Part shown: positions 15,717-24,877 of the stretch, one piece after another
Position numbering within the stretch: the stretch's first letter is position 1
How the letters are laid out: every line of letters starts with the position of its first letter
Assembly: GCA_002281735.1 (NCBI GenBank)
Contig: NCGK01000003.1
Coordinates: 1 to 64,000, forward strand
DNA: 64,000 nt
Direction: 5' to 3'
DNA from: Gammaproteobacteria bacterium 28-57-27
Lineage (GTDB): Bacteria; Pseudomonadota; Gammaproteobacteria; Halothiobacillales; Halothiobacillaceae
The notes under the pieces: generated by a model
Databases searched by the model: none
Seen by the model: the letters and a program-made list of their open reading frames with translations, nothing else
What the model was told of the DNA's origin: nothing
Translations under genes and position numbers: made by a program

Positions 15717-16673
15717 ATGGGTGAATTTGAGCTGATTCGCAGGTTTTTTTTCACCCAGGTTGTCGATGCCGAGGCAGGCGTTGTTCTGGGCATAGGGGAT
15801 GATGCCGCGCTTTTGCAGCCCACGCCCAACCATCATCTGGTAGTGACCACCGATACCCTGGTGGAGGGTGTGCATTTTCTGGCCGATGATGATCCAGCCA
15901 GCCTGGGACACAAGGCGCTGGCGGTTAATCTGAGTGATCTGGCCGCCATGGGCGCACGTCCGCGCTGGGTGTTGCTGAATTTGAGTCTGCCCACGGTGGA
16001 TGAGGACTGGTTGCAGGCGTTCGCGGATGGTCTGTTGGCTTTGGCGCGGCAGCACGGCGTGCGTCTGGTCGGCGGCGATACGGTGCGTGGGGCGTTGAAT
16101 ATCACAATCACGGCGCTGGGCGAGCGCCCCGCGAGCGCAGGGCAGGCCATGCGGCGTTCCGGGGCACAGGTCGGTGATTGGATTGCGGTGAGCGGGGTGC
16201 CGGGTGAGGCAGCACTGGGTCTGGCGCAGCGTTTGGGCAGGTTGAATCTGCCCGCTGCGTTGGCGGCTCAGGCTTTGGCGCGCCTGCATCGCCCGACCCC
16301 ACGCGTGGAGTTGGGCTTGGCCTTGCGTGATATTGCCTCCAGCGCGGTGGATATTTCCGATGGGCTGGCACAAGACTTGGGGCATATTTTGACGGCAAGT
16401 GGGGTGGGTGCAACGCTGGAGTTGGCCAAGCTGCCGCGTTCGCCCGTGCTGGATGCTGTGCCGCAGGATGAGGCGTGGCAGGCGCAACTGGCGGGTGGCG
16501 ATGACTATGAGTTGTTGTTTACCCTGCCCGCGAGTGCTTTGGATGCGCTGGCTCACCTGCCTGGAAAAATGACCCTGATTGGACGCATCGAAGCCGAGCC
16601 GGGTTTGCGTTTGCGTCGAGACGATGGCTCGTTGTTCACTTTAGCGAGGAAGGGACATGACCATTTCGCCTGA
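15717..16673 (+). CDS. thiL: Thiamine-monophosphate kinase
   Basis: ThiL phosphorylates thiamine monophosphate to the active diphosphate. The 318 residues belong to the PurM-like ATPase fold: GEFELIRRFF at the N-terminus, GIGDDAALL and TTDTLVEGVHF (metal/ATP site), HKALAVNLSDLAAMGA, VGGDT, and the C-terminal SSAVDISDGLAQDLGHI and AGGDDYELLFTLP. ATG 15717 follows GTGAGGG, part of the palindromic repeat that separates it from nusB. Its end overlaps pgpA by 17 bp. Confidence 0.96.
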   Translation: MGEFELIRRFFFTQVVDAEAGVVLGIGDDAALLQPTPNHHLVVTTDTLVEGVHFLADDDPASLGHKALAVNLSDLAAMGARPRWVLLNLSLPTVDEDWLQAFADGLLALARQHGVRLVGGDTVRGALNITITALGERPASAGQAMRRSGAQVGDWIAVSGVPGEAALGLAQRLGRLNLPAALAAQALARLHRPTPRVELGLALRDIASSAVDISDGLAQDLGHILTASGVGATLELAKLPRSPVLDAVPQDEAWQAQLAGGDDYELLFTLPASALDALAHLPGKMTLIGRIEAEPGLRLRRDDGSLFTLARKGHDHFA

Positions 16674-17226
16674 GTCCTGCGCGACAAAAATCACGGCGCA
16701 GGCAGTGTTGCGCGACCCGATATTGTTGCTAGCGCATGGTCTCGGCAGCGGGCTTGCGCCCAAGGCACCGGGAACGTTTGGCACGCTGGCGGCGTTTCTG
16801 CCGTGGTTAGTGTTGGCGCAGTTGTCTTGGCCACTGTATTTCGTCGTGATTGTTGTGGCGGGAGTGGGTGGGGTGTGGTTGTGCGGCGAGGCGGCGCGGC
16901 GCATGGGTGCCGAGCATGGTGGTGACGCCGATCCGGGGGGCATCGTGTGGGATGAATGGGTCGGAGTGTGGATTGCGCTGGCCGCCGTGCCGGGAATGCA
17001 GCAGCCGATCGCGCTTTGGGGCGAACAATGGGTCTGGGCGTTGGCCGCAGTGGTGTTGTTTCGTCTGTTCGATATTCTCAAACCCGGCCCGATCGGTTGG
17101 TGTGATCGCCATCTGCATGGCGGTCTGGGGATCATGCTGGATGATGTGGTTGCAGGCGTGGTGGTGTTTGTGCTGTTGCAGCTGGCGCATTTGCAGTGGG
17201 TGCATTTGTCGTTGAGCTTGTTGTAA
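16657..17226 (+). CDS. pgpA: Phosphatidylglycerophosphatase A
   Basis: PgpA dephosphorylates phosphatidylglycerophosphate to phosphatidylglycerol in the inner membrane. The 189 residues carry the family signature GSGLAPKAPGTFGTL, the acidic motif DPGGIVWDEWVGVW, and FRLFDILKPGPIGWCDR followed by GGLGIMLDDVVAG, with hydrophobic helices between. It starts inside thiL, with GAGGAAGGG just upstream, in the usual nusB-thiL-pgpA order. Confidence 0.96.
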   Translation: MTISPESCATKITAQAVLRDPILLLAHGLGSGLAPKAPGTFGTLAAFLPWLVLAQLSWPLYFVVIVVAGVGGVWLCGEAARRMGAEHGGDADPGGIVWDEWVGVWIALAAVPGMQQPIALWGEQWVWALAAVVLFRLFDILKPGPIGWCDRHLHGGLGIMLDDVVAGVVVFVLLQLAHLQWVHLSLSLL

Positions 17227-17264
17227 GCTCACGCAACTTTTTCAAGCGGCGTCAGAATCAGAAT

Positions 17265-18407
17265 ATGCACGTTTGCGATGTCACCATGTTTTATACCGCC
17301 CATGGCGGTGGCGTGAGGCGTTATTTGCGCGCAAAACGGCGTTGGGCGGCGAATCAGGCAGGCGAGCGTTACACCTTGCTCAGTCCGGGGGCAAGCTCCG
17401 CGAAGCGTGGGAACCACTGGACGTTGTCGGCGCCGATGTTGCCTTTCAGTCACGGCTATCGCTTTCCGCTGCGCCGCACGCCTTGGGTGAATACCTTGGT
17501 TGAGTTGGCGCCGGATGTGATTGAGGCAGGCGACCCTTACCGCTTGGCGCGCGCGGCGCTGCTGGCGGCAGATCGTTTGGGTGTGCCGGCCACCGCGTTT
17601 ATGCACTCGGATTTGCCGCGTTTGGTTGAGCAGCGTTTTGGTCACTGGGCTGGGCAGCGTGCGCAAAAATATCTGTTGAATTTGTATGCGGCGTTTGATG
17701 CGGTGCAGGTTCCTAGCCTTGGCCTCGCCAATCGGATGCGTGCGTTGGGTTTGCATAAAGTGGTATGGCAGCCGCTCGGGGTGGATGCGGAAAAGTTTAA
17801 TCCCGCCTTACATCATCCCTTGGTGCGCGAGTGGTTGAAGATCAAAGATGATGTGCGCCTGCTGGTGTTCGCCGGGCGTTATGCGCGTGAAAAAAACATC
17901 GACATCTTGCTGGAAGCCATGCGTCAGCTCGGTGCTGGTTATCATTTATTGCTGATTGGGCCGGACATGCCCGCTTTTAATCTGCCCAATGTTACGGCGC
18001 ACGGCGAGTTTTGCGACAGTGTGCAGTTGGCACATTATCTGGCCTCAGCGGATGCCATGGTGCACGCGGGCGATCAGGAGACTTTTGGCTTGATTGTGCT
18101 GGAAGGCATGGCTTCGGGCTTGCCTGTGGTCGGCGTGCGCGGTGGCGCTTTGCCGGAATTGATTACGCCCGAGGTGGGTATGTTGGCCGAGCCGCGCGAT
18201 GCGGTGAGTTTTGCCCAGGCGGTGCGCGATTTATTCGCCCAAGACTGGCGAAACATGGGGCTGGCGGCGCGCCAGCGGGTCGAACGGCATTTTCGTTGGG
18301 ATGTGGTGTTCGCGCAGCAGCATAGTTTTTATCACGCGCTGCAAGCTGGAACATTCAACGCACGTGATCTGGAACGTGTAGGCGGGGTGTCACATGCCAG
18401 CTTTTGA
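17265..18407 (+). CDS. Glycosyltransferase, GT4-like (GT-B fold)
   Basis: This 380-residue protein has the two Rossmann lobes of GT-B enzymes: an N-terminal acceptor lobe with VTMFYTAHGGGVRRYL, and a C-terminal donor lobe with LLVFAGRYAREKNIDILLEAM and the ExFGLxxLE signature (QETFGLIVLEGMASGLPVVG). Such enzymes transfer a sugar from a nucleotide donor to an acceptor; neither can be named here. I start at ATG 17265, after the pgpA stop; a longer frame begins at GTG 17196. It overlaps the DUF2334 deacetylase gene by 14 bp, and the pair probably acts on one glycan or lipid. Confidence 0.88.
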   Translation: MHVCDVTMFYTAHGGGVRRYLRAKRRWAANQAGERYTLLSPGASSAKRGNHWTLSAPMLPFSHGYRFPLRRTPWVNTLVELAPDVIEAGDPYRLARAALLAADRLGVPATAFMHSDLPRLVEQRFGHWAGQRAQKYLLNLYAAFDAVQVPSLGLANRMRALGLHKVVWQPLGVDAEKFNPALHHPLVREWLKIKDDVRLLVFAGRYAREKNIDILLEAMRQLGAGYHLLLIGPDMPAFNLPNVTAHGEFCDSVQLAHYLASADAMVHAGDQETFGLIVLEGMASGLPVVGVRGGALPELITPEVGMLAEPRDAVSFAQAVRDLFAQDWRNMGLAARQRVERHFRWDVVFAQQHSFYHALQAGTFNARDLERVGGVSHASF

Positions 18408-19191
18408 ACAACGCAAGGCCACTCATGCGCCGGCGTTGAGTGTGGTGATGCACGATGTCGCTCCGGAAACTTGGGCGGCCTGCGTCAAGTTGTTACAGGC
18501 ACTGGACGACGTGCATCCCACGCCGGTGAGTTTGCTGGTGGTGGCGGATTACCATCGTGGGCAGCGCATTGAGGACGATGCGGCATTCTTGCGCGCCATG
18601 GAGCAGCGGCTGGCGCGTGGTGATGAGATCATCGTGCATGGGCTTTGCCATCTTGATGATAGCCCCGCGCCTTCAAGCTGGCGTGAGCGTTTTTTTCGGC
18701 GTTTTTATACGGCCAGTGAAGGCGAGTTTTTTAGCTTGTGTCATGAGGATGCGGCGGCACGTATGCAGCAGGCATACACGCGCTTCAAAGCCTTGGGCTG
18801 GAGCCCACGCGGCTTTGTTGCGCCGGCGTGGCTGATGGGGCAGGGGACGCAGTCAGCCTTGCGTGATAGTGCGTTTAATTACAGCAGCAGTCGGCGAGAG
18901 CTGATTGCCATGCCTTCAGGGCAGCGCTTTAATGCGCCGAGCCTGGTGTGGAGCGTGCGCGCCGCGTGGCGGCGGCGCTTGTCAGCTGCGTGGAATACAC
19001 ATCTGTTGCGGCGCGTGTTGCGCGATCCGCTGCATTATCCGCTGCTGCGTCTGGGGCTGCACCCGGCGGATGCGGCGCACCCTGAATGTGTGCGTTTTTG
19101 GCAGCACGCACTGCGTGAAGCACTGCAGGCCGGGCGGGAGCCCATGACCAAGGGCGCGTGGTTGACGCGGCAATTGACGAAGCCTGGGTAG
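18394..19191 (+). CDS. DUF2334 polysaccharide-deacetylase-like protein
   Basis: The 265 residues fit the DUF2334 group of the NodB-like carbohydrate esterase superfamily. Near residue 15 SVVMHDVAPETW holds the first metal-binding Asp/His region, and GDEIIVHGLCHLD near 70-82 holds the HxxxH-like metal site; GFVAPAWLMGQGTQ is the later conserved strand. It overlaps the glycosyltransferase gene, so the two are probably co-translated and work on one substrate, for example removing an acetyl group from a sugar added by the first enzyme. No signal peptide is seen. A multi-hairpin repeat starts 3 bp after the stop. Confidence 0.82.
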   Translation: MPAFEQRKATHAPALSVVMHDVAPETWAACVKLLQALDDVHPTPVSLLVVADYHRGQRIEDDAAFLRAMEQRLARGDEIIVHGLCHLDDSPAPSSWRERFFRRFYTASEGEFFSLCHEDAAARMQQAYTRFKALGWSPRGFVAPAWLMGQGTQSALRDSAFNYSSSRRELIAMPSGQRFNAPSLVWSVRAAWRRRLSAAWNTHLLRRVLRDPLHYPLLRLGLHPADAAHPECVRFWQHALREALQAGREPMTKGAWLTRQLTKPG

Positions 19192-19193
19192 AT

Positions 19194-19339
19194 GCTGATT
19201 TATTCCATTCATGGAATAAATCAGCTCGCTCATCGCGGCACATGTCCGCGATGGCTCTCATGAATCAAAGACTTACGTCTTTGTTCATGTTGGGGCATCC
19301 TGCCCCACGCGGGAAACGCTGAATAAATCAGCGTTTCCC
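19194..19339. repeat. 146-bp element of five consecutive hairpins, copy 1
   Basis: The whole gap between two convergent genes is a row of five inverted repeats. HP1 19194-19225 has 15-bp arms (GCTGATTTATTCCAT) with loop TC. HP2 19231-19253 has CATCGCGG arms. HP3 19259-19289 has CATGAATCAAAGAC arms with one bulge. HP4 19291-19307 has TGGGGCA arms. HP5 19311-19339 has 12-bp arms GGGAAACGCTGA with loop ATAAA. The second copy, in opposite orientation, is at 36826-36971. Confidence 0.9.
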
Positions 19340-19993
19340 CTAGCTGACGTCTTGTACGTGCGCGTCGTCGTTTGCTGTGCTGCTATGTTTTTCCATCAAA
19401 TCGCGCAAAAAAGCACGTGCTTCATCCAAGCCTTGTTTACTCAGCGAGGAAAAAAGCTGCACGCTCACGCTCTCGGGCAGGCCATTCTTAAGTTTTTGCA
19501 GTACGGACGAGGCCGCGCCGCGTGAAAGCTTGTCGGCCTTGGTGAGCAAAATATGCACGGGGAGGTCGCGTTTAACACAGGCTTCAATCAGCATTTCATC
19601 GAACGGGCGCATCGGATGGCGGATGTCCATCATTAGCACGGTGAGCTTGAGGCTGAGGCGCTGGCTGAAGTACACGTCCATCATCGCGCCCCAGTTTTTG
19701 CGCATTTCCATCGGCACTTCGGCGTAGCCGTAGCCCGGCAAATCCACCAGACGTTTGTTTTCGTCGATGGTAAATACATTCAGGAGCTGAGTGCGCCCCG
19801 GACGCTTACTGGCGCGCGCCAGAGCTTTTTGTGCGCAAAGCGCGTTGAGCGCGCTGGATTTTCCAGCATTGGAACGGCCAGCAAAGGCAATTTCTACCCC
19901 TGCATCCAAGGGGAGTTGGCTTGCTTCCGGTGCGCTTTTAAGAAAGGCTGCGCGGGCAAAATAGGCGCGTAGTTGTGGGTTTTCAGTTTGCAT
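19340..19993 (-). CDS. engB: Ribosome biogenesis GTP-binding protein EngB (YsxC/YihA)
   Basis: EngB is an essential GTPase for large-subunit assembly. The 217 residues carry G1 GRSNAGKSS, the switch-I segment KRPGRTQLLN (G2), G3 VDLPGYGYAEVP, and G4 LLTKADKLSRG. Its stop codon abuts the last hairpin of the repeat element, which may act as its terminator. It is divergent from the cytochrome c4 gene, an arrangement (engB / cyt c4-resB-ccsA) found in many beta- and gammaproteobacteria. Confidence 0.95.
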   Translation of the reverse strand: MQTENPQLRAYFARAAFLKSAPEASQLPLDAGVEIAFAGRSNAGKSSALNALCAQKALARASKRPGRTQLLNVFTIDENKRLVDLPGYGYAEVPMEMRKNWGAMMDVYFSQRLSLKLTVLMMDIRHPMRPFDEMLIEACVKRDLPVHILLTKADKLSRGAASSVLQKLKNGLPESVSVQLFSSLSKQGLDEARAFLRDLMEKHSSTANDDAHVQDVS

Positions 19994-20117
19994 GGGTGCA
20001 TTCTATGCCAGTTTTTGTCTTGAGGATGGATGAATTCACGCGGGCTAGGGTTACAATCTCACGCCTTGTCGAAAAGTGACACAACAAAGTACGAGACCAT
20101 TGAGGGTAGGGGGAGTC

Positions 20118-20762
20118 ATGAATCTAAGCATAAAGCTCATTAGCGCGCTGGTATTGTCGATGGCTCAGTGTGCCGTTCATGCCTCGGATGCGCCAGTTAT
20201 CGGGGATGCGGCGGCTGGGAAGGCCAAATCAGCCATGTGTATGGCCTGTCATGGCATGGATGGCAATAGTCCTAGCAATGCCTTTCCCTCGATAGCTGGG
20301 CAGAACGCGGCTTACATTGCCAAGCAGTTGCAAGATTACAAATCCGGCAGGCGGGTGAACGCCTTGATGGTGGGCATGGTGGCTGGCTTGACTGCGGAAG
20401 ACATGCAGAATCTCGGGGCGTTTTATGCGAGCCAAGAGATCAAAGCGCCGCCCGTCGCTGCGGATATGCAGAAATTGATCGAGCAGGGGCATGTGCTGTA
20501 TCAAACCGGGCGTGCGGCGACCAACTCAGCCCCAGCTGTGGCAGCGTGCAGTGCCTGTCATGGTGCCGCTGGTTTTGGCAATGCGCTGGCAGCCTATCCT
20601 GCTTTGCACGGGCAGCACGCGGCGTATACCGAACTTATGCTCAAGGCATTCCGTGATGGTGCGCGCACCAATGATCTAAACGCGGTGATGCGTCAGGCCG
20701 GACAGACTTTGACGGATGATGATATTCGCGCTCTTGCTGCCTACGCAGCGAGCATGCAATAG
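20118..20762 (+). CDS. Dihaem cytochrome c4
   Basis: The start ATG 20118 follows a strong GGGGGA and opens a signal peptide (LISALVLSMAQCAVHA); the frame itself is open from 20076. The mature protein has two homologous haem domains: CMACH at about 41-45 and CSACH at about 144-148, each followed by a distal Met region (NALMVGM and NDLNAVM). Cytochrome c4 is periplasmic and carries electrons from the bc1 complex to terminal oxidases. Its position before resB-ccsA links it with its own maturation machinery. Confidence 0.92.
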   Translation: MNLSIKLISALVLSMAQCAVHASDAPVIGDAAAGKAKSAMCMACHGMDGNSPSNAFPSIAGQNAAYIAKQLQDYKSGRRVNALMVGMVAGLTAEDMQNLGAFYASQEIKAPPVAADMQKLIEQGHVLYQTGRAATNSAPAVAACSACHGAAGFGNALAAYPALHGQHAAYTELMLKAFRDGARTNDLNAVMRQAGQTLTDDDIRALAAYAASMQ

Positions 20763-20851
20763 CCTTTTGAACTTCAGACCGTGCCATCGACTCTATGGGC
20801 TGACATTGAACGTCAGCTTTGGCGTGTGTGGCACTCTTTCGTAACGATGGT

Positions 20852-22924
20852 ATGACCCAGACTTCCTCTCCTACGCATTCAATGGCGTCTTCCTCAGTAG
20901 CTCCCATGCCTCCTTCGACGACGCCATCTTTGGCGCCTTCTTCTGGAGCGCGTGGGCGTTCACTTTTGGCCTTTTTAGGCTCGATGAATCTTGCCATTAC
21001 CTTGCTGGTCGCCGTGGCGCTGGCCTCGGTTGTCGGTACGGTGCTGCAACAGAATCAGCCGTATGGCGATTATTTGATGAAGTTCGGGCCGTATTGGTTT
21101 GAGGTTTTTCGCGCCCTCGACTTGTACGACGTGTATTCCGCGCCTTGGTTTCTGGCCATTTTCACTTTGCTGGTGGTTTCGACCAGCGCTTGCGTGATTC
21201 GTAATGCGCCATCCATGTTGCGTGAAATGTTCACCTATCGCAGTAGGGTGGGTGAAAACGAAATTCGTTCTATGCGTGAGCATGTCGAGTGGCCGCATTT
21301 GCCAATGAGTGTTGAAGCGGCAGCGATAGAAGGCCGGCGCGTGCTGATGGACGAAGGTTTCACATTTAAGGAAACCCGCGTCAAGGAAGGCTATATGTTC
21401 TCGGCGCGCAAGGGCAGTTTGCAGCGTCTTGGTTACATTTTTACCCATGTCGCGATTGTGGTGATTTGTATTGGTGGCATGTTGGATTCGCGTATCTGGT
21501 TGTCGTATCAAGAATTTGTCGGCAAGCTCACGGTCGAGACGCGTAGCGTGCCGCTGTCGCAGGTACCCGAAGAAAGCAAAATTGCAGCGACGAATCCTGG
21601 CTTTCGCGGCAACGTGAATGTACCGGAGGGCAGTAAAACGTCGGTGCTGTTTCTGAATGTGCGCGACGGTTATGTGGTGCAGAACCTACCTTTCGATATC
21701 GAGGTCAAAGACTTCCGTATTGAGCACTACATCAACGGGATGCCCAAGTCGTACGAGAGCGATTTGGTGGTTACCGACCCCAAACATCCGCATGATCCGG
21801 TCAAGGCGACGATTGCTGTAAACAAGCCACTGATTTATAACGGTTACGCAATCTATCAGGCTAGTTTTGGCGACGGTGGCTCGCGTTTGAAGTTGAGTTC
21901 ATGGCAGCTTGCGGGCGGGACAGCGGGAACATCACAGCCGGTTGAGGGGGCTGTTTTTCAAGATATTCCGTTCACTGTGGGCGATGTGAAATATACGCTT
22001 GAATTGAATGATTTCCGCATGTTCAACATCAACCCCGTGCCGGACGAGCATGGGAAAATGCAAGAGAAAAACTTTGGTCCCAGCGTGGTGTTTCGTATGC
22101 GCGATACCACAGGTCAGGCGCGCGAGTATGAAAACTACATGATGCCGGTGGTGATGGAAGGTCGCCCGGTGTTTATTTCAGGAATGCGTGATCAGGTGGG
22201 CGGCGTGATGCGCTTTTTGTATATCCCTGCTGACCGCGACAACAGCATGGCGACGTTTATGGACTTCTACCATCGTCTGCATGATGCCAATTTGATCGAT
22301 CAAGCAGTGCAGTCAATGTTGGCGGAAGTGAACCCGGAGGCGGCTAAATTGCCCGCCGCGAGTGAAGCGATTCGTGCGATGGTCGAAAAATTTGTGCGTG
22401 GTGGCTACGATGCGATGGGTGCCGATCTGGAAGCGCGCGTGCCTAAAGATCAACTTGAGCGCGCGTTTGAAACCAGTGCACGTGTGCTGCAAACCGTGCT
22501 TAGTCGCATGTATGTGACCATGATGAACGAGCGCGGTGTGAAGGATGTCGGAGGAGAGAAGGATGAGCGCTTCCTGGCGGATTCTGTCGCAGCCATCAAC
22601 GCCTTGGTGTTTTATGGCGCACCAATTTATTTGCAGATGACGGGCTTCGAACAAATTCAAGCTTCGGGTTTACAGATTACTAAATCCCCCGGTAAGAACG
22701 TGGTGTATTTAGGCAGCGTGTTGTTGATCCTAGGGGTGTTCATGCTGTTCTATATCCATCCGCGCCGCGCTTGGCTTTTGGTTCGGGAGTCTGACCGTGG
22801 CGCACGCGTGTTGTTTGCCACCACCAGCCATCGAAAAACGCTTGATATGGCTAGGGCTGCACAGTTGATGCACGCAGCGATGGTGGCGAAATTTGGTGTC
22901 GAGCCAATGAAGTTAAGCCATTGA
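20852..22924 (+). CDS. resB: Cytochrome c biogenesis protein ResB (System II)
   Basis: ResB (CcsB/Ccs1) works with CcsA to move haem and attach it to c-type apocytochromes. The 690 residues have N-terminal hydrophobic helices (FLGSMNLAITLLVAVALASVV near 45, a second near 105, a third near 200), a large periplasmic domain and a final helix (VVYLGSVLLILGVFMLFY). I take ATG 20852; TTG 20819 is possible. A Pro/Ser/Thr-rich N-terminal 40 residues precede the ResB domain. This indicates System II rather than the CcmA-H System I. Confidence 0.92.
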   Translation: MTQTSSPTHSMASSSVAPMPPSTTPSLAPSSGARGRSLLAFLGSMNLAITLLVAVALASVVGTVLQQNQPYGDYLMKFGPYWFEVFRALDLYDVYSAPWFLAIFTLLVVSTSACVIRNAPSMLREMFTYRSRVGENEIRSMREHVEWPHLPMSVEAAAIEGRRVLMDEGFTFKETRVKEGYMFSARKGSLQRLGYIFTHVAIVVICIGGMLDSRIWLSYQEFVGKLTVETRSVPLSQVPEESKIAATNPGFRGNVNVPEGSKTSVLFLNVRDGYVVQNLPFDIEVKDFRIEHYINGMPKSYESDLVVTDPKHPHDPVKATIAVNKPLIYNGYAIYQASFGDGGSRLKLSSWQLAGGTAGTSQPVEGAVFQDIPFTVGDVKYTLELNDFRMFNINPVPDEHGKMQEKNFGPSVVFRMRDTTGQAREYENYMMPVVMEGRPVFISGMRDQVGGVMRFLYIPADRDNSMATFMDFYHRLHDANLIDQAVQSMLAEVNPEAAKLPAASEAIRAMVEKFVRGGYDAMGADLEARVPKDQLERAFETSARVLQTVLSRMYVTMMNERGVKDVGGEKDERFLADSVAAINALVFYGAPIYLQMTGFEQIQASGLQITKSPGKNVVYLGSVLLILGVFMLFYIHPRRAWLLVRESDRGARVLFATTSHRKTLDMARAAQLMHAAMVAKFGVEPMKLSH

Positions 22925-22988
22925 AGTCCGGTTAAAAAAGTTTCTTGCCCGATAATGGGTTTAGTTCGATAAAAATGAGGGGGTTGAC

Positions 22989-24194
22989 GTGTCTGCCAAT
23001 GCGAATGTTCTAAACAGTGCCTTAGGTTTGCCTCCGTTGGCAAAATCTGCCGAGCGAATGACCGACATTCTTTGGTTATTGTTGGTGGTCGGTGTGGGGT
23101 TGGGTGGCTTATTTGCCTTTAAAGACCGCATGGATGTGTACGAAGTATCCATTTTGGTGGGTTCGGTCTCAGCTTTAGCCGCTGTGGGTTGGTATTGGCG
23201 CGGCATACGTGGCCTGAGCATTGCGGTGGCTGTGCTAACGGCTATCGCGTTGTGGCGCTATGGTGTGCACTTTGGTGACCAATTGTCCGTGGGGCGTGAA
23301 GCTTTGGCGGCGGCGCAGGAAAAAGATTTTTTCCTCAAGTTTTTGGTGTCTAGTCAAAGCGCCATCATGTGGATGAGTGCCTTGTATGTGGGGGCTGCCT
23401 TTACCTACTTCTTGGCATTGTTCACGCGTACCGAATATATCGGAAAAATCGCTTCGGTCTTGGTGTGGTCGGCGACTGCGTTCGGCTTGGCCGGGTTGTT
23501 TGCGCGCTGGCGCGAGTCGTATTTGATTAACGTGGACTACGGTCATATTCCGGTGAGCAACCTGTATGAGGTGTTCATTCTGTTTTCCGTGGTTACGGCC
23601 TTGATCTATCTTTTTTACGAAGGCCGCTTCAAAACCCGCGCTCTGGGTGGGTTTGTAATGTTGGTGATTTCAGCGGCGATTGGTTTCCTGTTGTGGTACA
23701 CCTTTGATCGTGGCGCGAACGTGATTCAGCCCTTGGTTCCGGCGCTGAATAGCTACTGGATGAAGATCCATGTGCCAGCCAACTTTGTTGGTTATGGCTC
23801 GTTTGCGATTGCCGCCATGATCGGTGTGGCCTATCTCATCAAGCTCAAGATGGGCGGTGATGGCGAGCGTGACTTGCTGCCCAAGCTGGAGATCATGGAT
23901 GACCTGATGTACAAGTCGATTGCACTTGGTTTTGGTTTCTTTACCGTCGCCACGATTCTTGGTGCAATGTGGGCGGCGGAGGCTTGGGGCGGGTACTGGT
24001 CGTGGGATCCGAAAGAAACCTGGGCGCTGATTGTGTGGCTCAACTACGCGGCTTGGTTGCATTTGCGTTTGACCAAGGGCTGGCGCGGTGCGCCGATGGC
24101 ATGGTGGTCGGTGATTGGCCTGTTCGTGACTAGCTTTGCCTTCCTTGGCGTGAATATGTTTTTAAGCGGATTGCACTCTTATGGCACGCTGTGA
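22989..24194 (+). CDS. ccsA: Cytochrome c biogenesis protein CcsA/ResC
   Basis: CcsA is the haem-handling membrane partner of ResB. The 401 residues have about eight hydrophobic helices and the tryptophan-rich WWD signature WAAEAWGGYWSWDPKETWAL near residue 320, which binds haem, plus conserved histidines (WMKIHVPANFVGYGSF; WLHLRLTKGW). It starts at GTG 22989 behind GAGGGGG, 64 bp after resB. The dsbA gene overlaps or closely follows the end, which fits a maturation operon supplying apocytochrome thiols. Confidence 0.94.
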   Translation: MSANANVLNSALGLPPLAKSAERMTDILWLLLVVGVGLGGLFAFKDRMDVYEVSILVGSVSALAAVGWYWRGIRGLSIAVAVLTAIALWRYGVHFGDQLSVGREALAAAQEKDFFLKFLVSSQSAIMWMSALYVGAAFTYFLALFTRTEYIGKIASVLVWSATAFGLAGLFARWRESYLINVDYGHIPVSNLYEVFILFSVVTALIYLFYEGRFKTRALGGFVMLVISAAIGFLLWYTFDRGANVIQPLVPALNSYWMKIHVPANFVGYGSFAIAAMIGVAYLIKLKMGGDGERDLLPKLEIMDDLMYKSIALGFGFFTVATILGAMWAAEAWGGYWSWDPKETWALIVWLNYAAWLHLRLTKGWRGAPMAWWSVIGLFVTSFAFLGVNMFLSGLHSYGTL

Positions 24195-24223
24195 TATTTC
24201 GGTTTCAAACAGAGAGTCTTGAT

Positions 24224-24877
24224 ATGAAGTTCTTGCTGCTGGCATTGACCTTGCTGTTACCCACGAGTCAAGTCTGGGCGGATGCTCCAGCCAAGCCCAT
24301 TGAGGAAATGGTGCATTACGATGTCGTTGCCAATCCTGTGAATATCAACGCGGCACCCGGCGAGGTTGTGGTGCAGGAACTGTTTTCATTCAATTGCGGC
24401 CACTGTGAGCACTTCGAGCCCAGCGTACAGTCCTGGTTGAAGAACAAGCCTGCCTATGTACGTTTTGAGCGCATTGAGGTCGCTTTCCACCCTGGCTGGG
24501 TTCCTTTAAGTAAAGCCTATTACGCCCTTAAACAACTGGGCAAGGCAGACGCATTGACCCCGGCAATTTTCCATGCGGTGCATCAAGAGCACCGTCCTTT
24601 GAATACTCCGGAGCTGATTGCTGATTTTGTGGCCAGTCAAGGGGTCGAGCGTGAGGCCTTCCTCAAGGCTTACAACGGCTTTGTGGTGGATGCTGACGTG
24701 CGCCGAGGTGTACAACTTGCTCGCCAGTACGGTGTGCAGGGAGTTCCAGCCATCGTTGTGCAGGGCAAATATCGTACGGAAGGCAATATGGCAGGCGGCA
24801 ATAACAAAATGCTTGATGTTGCTGATGCGCTGGCGGCCAGGGTTGTGGCCGAATCGACGGGTAACATAGCCAAATAA
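24224..24877 (+). CDS. dsbA: Periplasmic thiol:disulfide interchange protein DsbA
   Basis: From ATG 24224 (AGAGAG upstream) the protein has 217 residues with a signal peptide (FLLLALTLLLPTSQVWA). The thioredoxin domain carries the redox motif CGHC in FSFNCGHCEHFEP and the cis-proline loop VQGVPAIVVQG. DsbA oxidises cysteine pairs in exported proteins; next to resB and ccsA it may also prepare apocytochrome c thiols. The stop codon lies inside the first unit of a 14-bp tandem repeat. Confidence 0.93.
   Translation: MKFLLLALTLLLPTSQVWADAPAKPIEEMVHYDVVANPVNINAAPGEVVVQELFSFNCGHCEHFEPSVQSWLKNKPAYVRFERIEVAFHPGWVPLSKAYYALKQLGKADALTPAIFHAVHQEHRPLNTPELIADFVASQGVEREAFLKAYNGFVVDADVRRGVQLARQYGVQGVPAIVVQGKYRTEGNMAGGNNKMLDVADALAARVVAESTGNIAK

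Noticed and set aside
15660-16556. Long minus-strand open frame opposite thiL.
   Set aside because: It is a shadow of thiL: Gln/Arg-rich, without motifs or ribosome site, while thiL has all family motifs.
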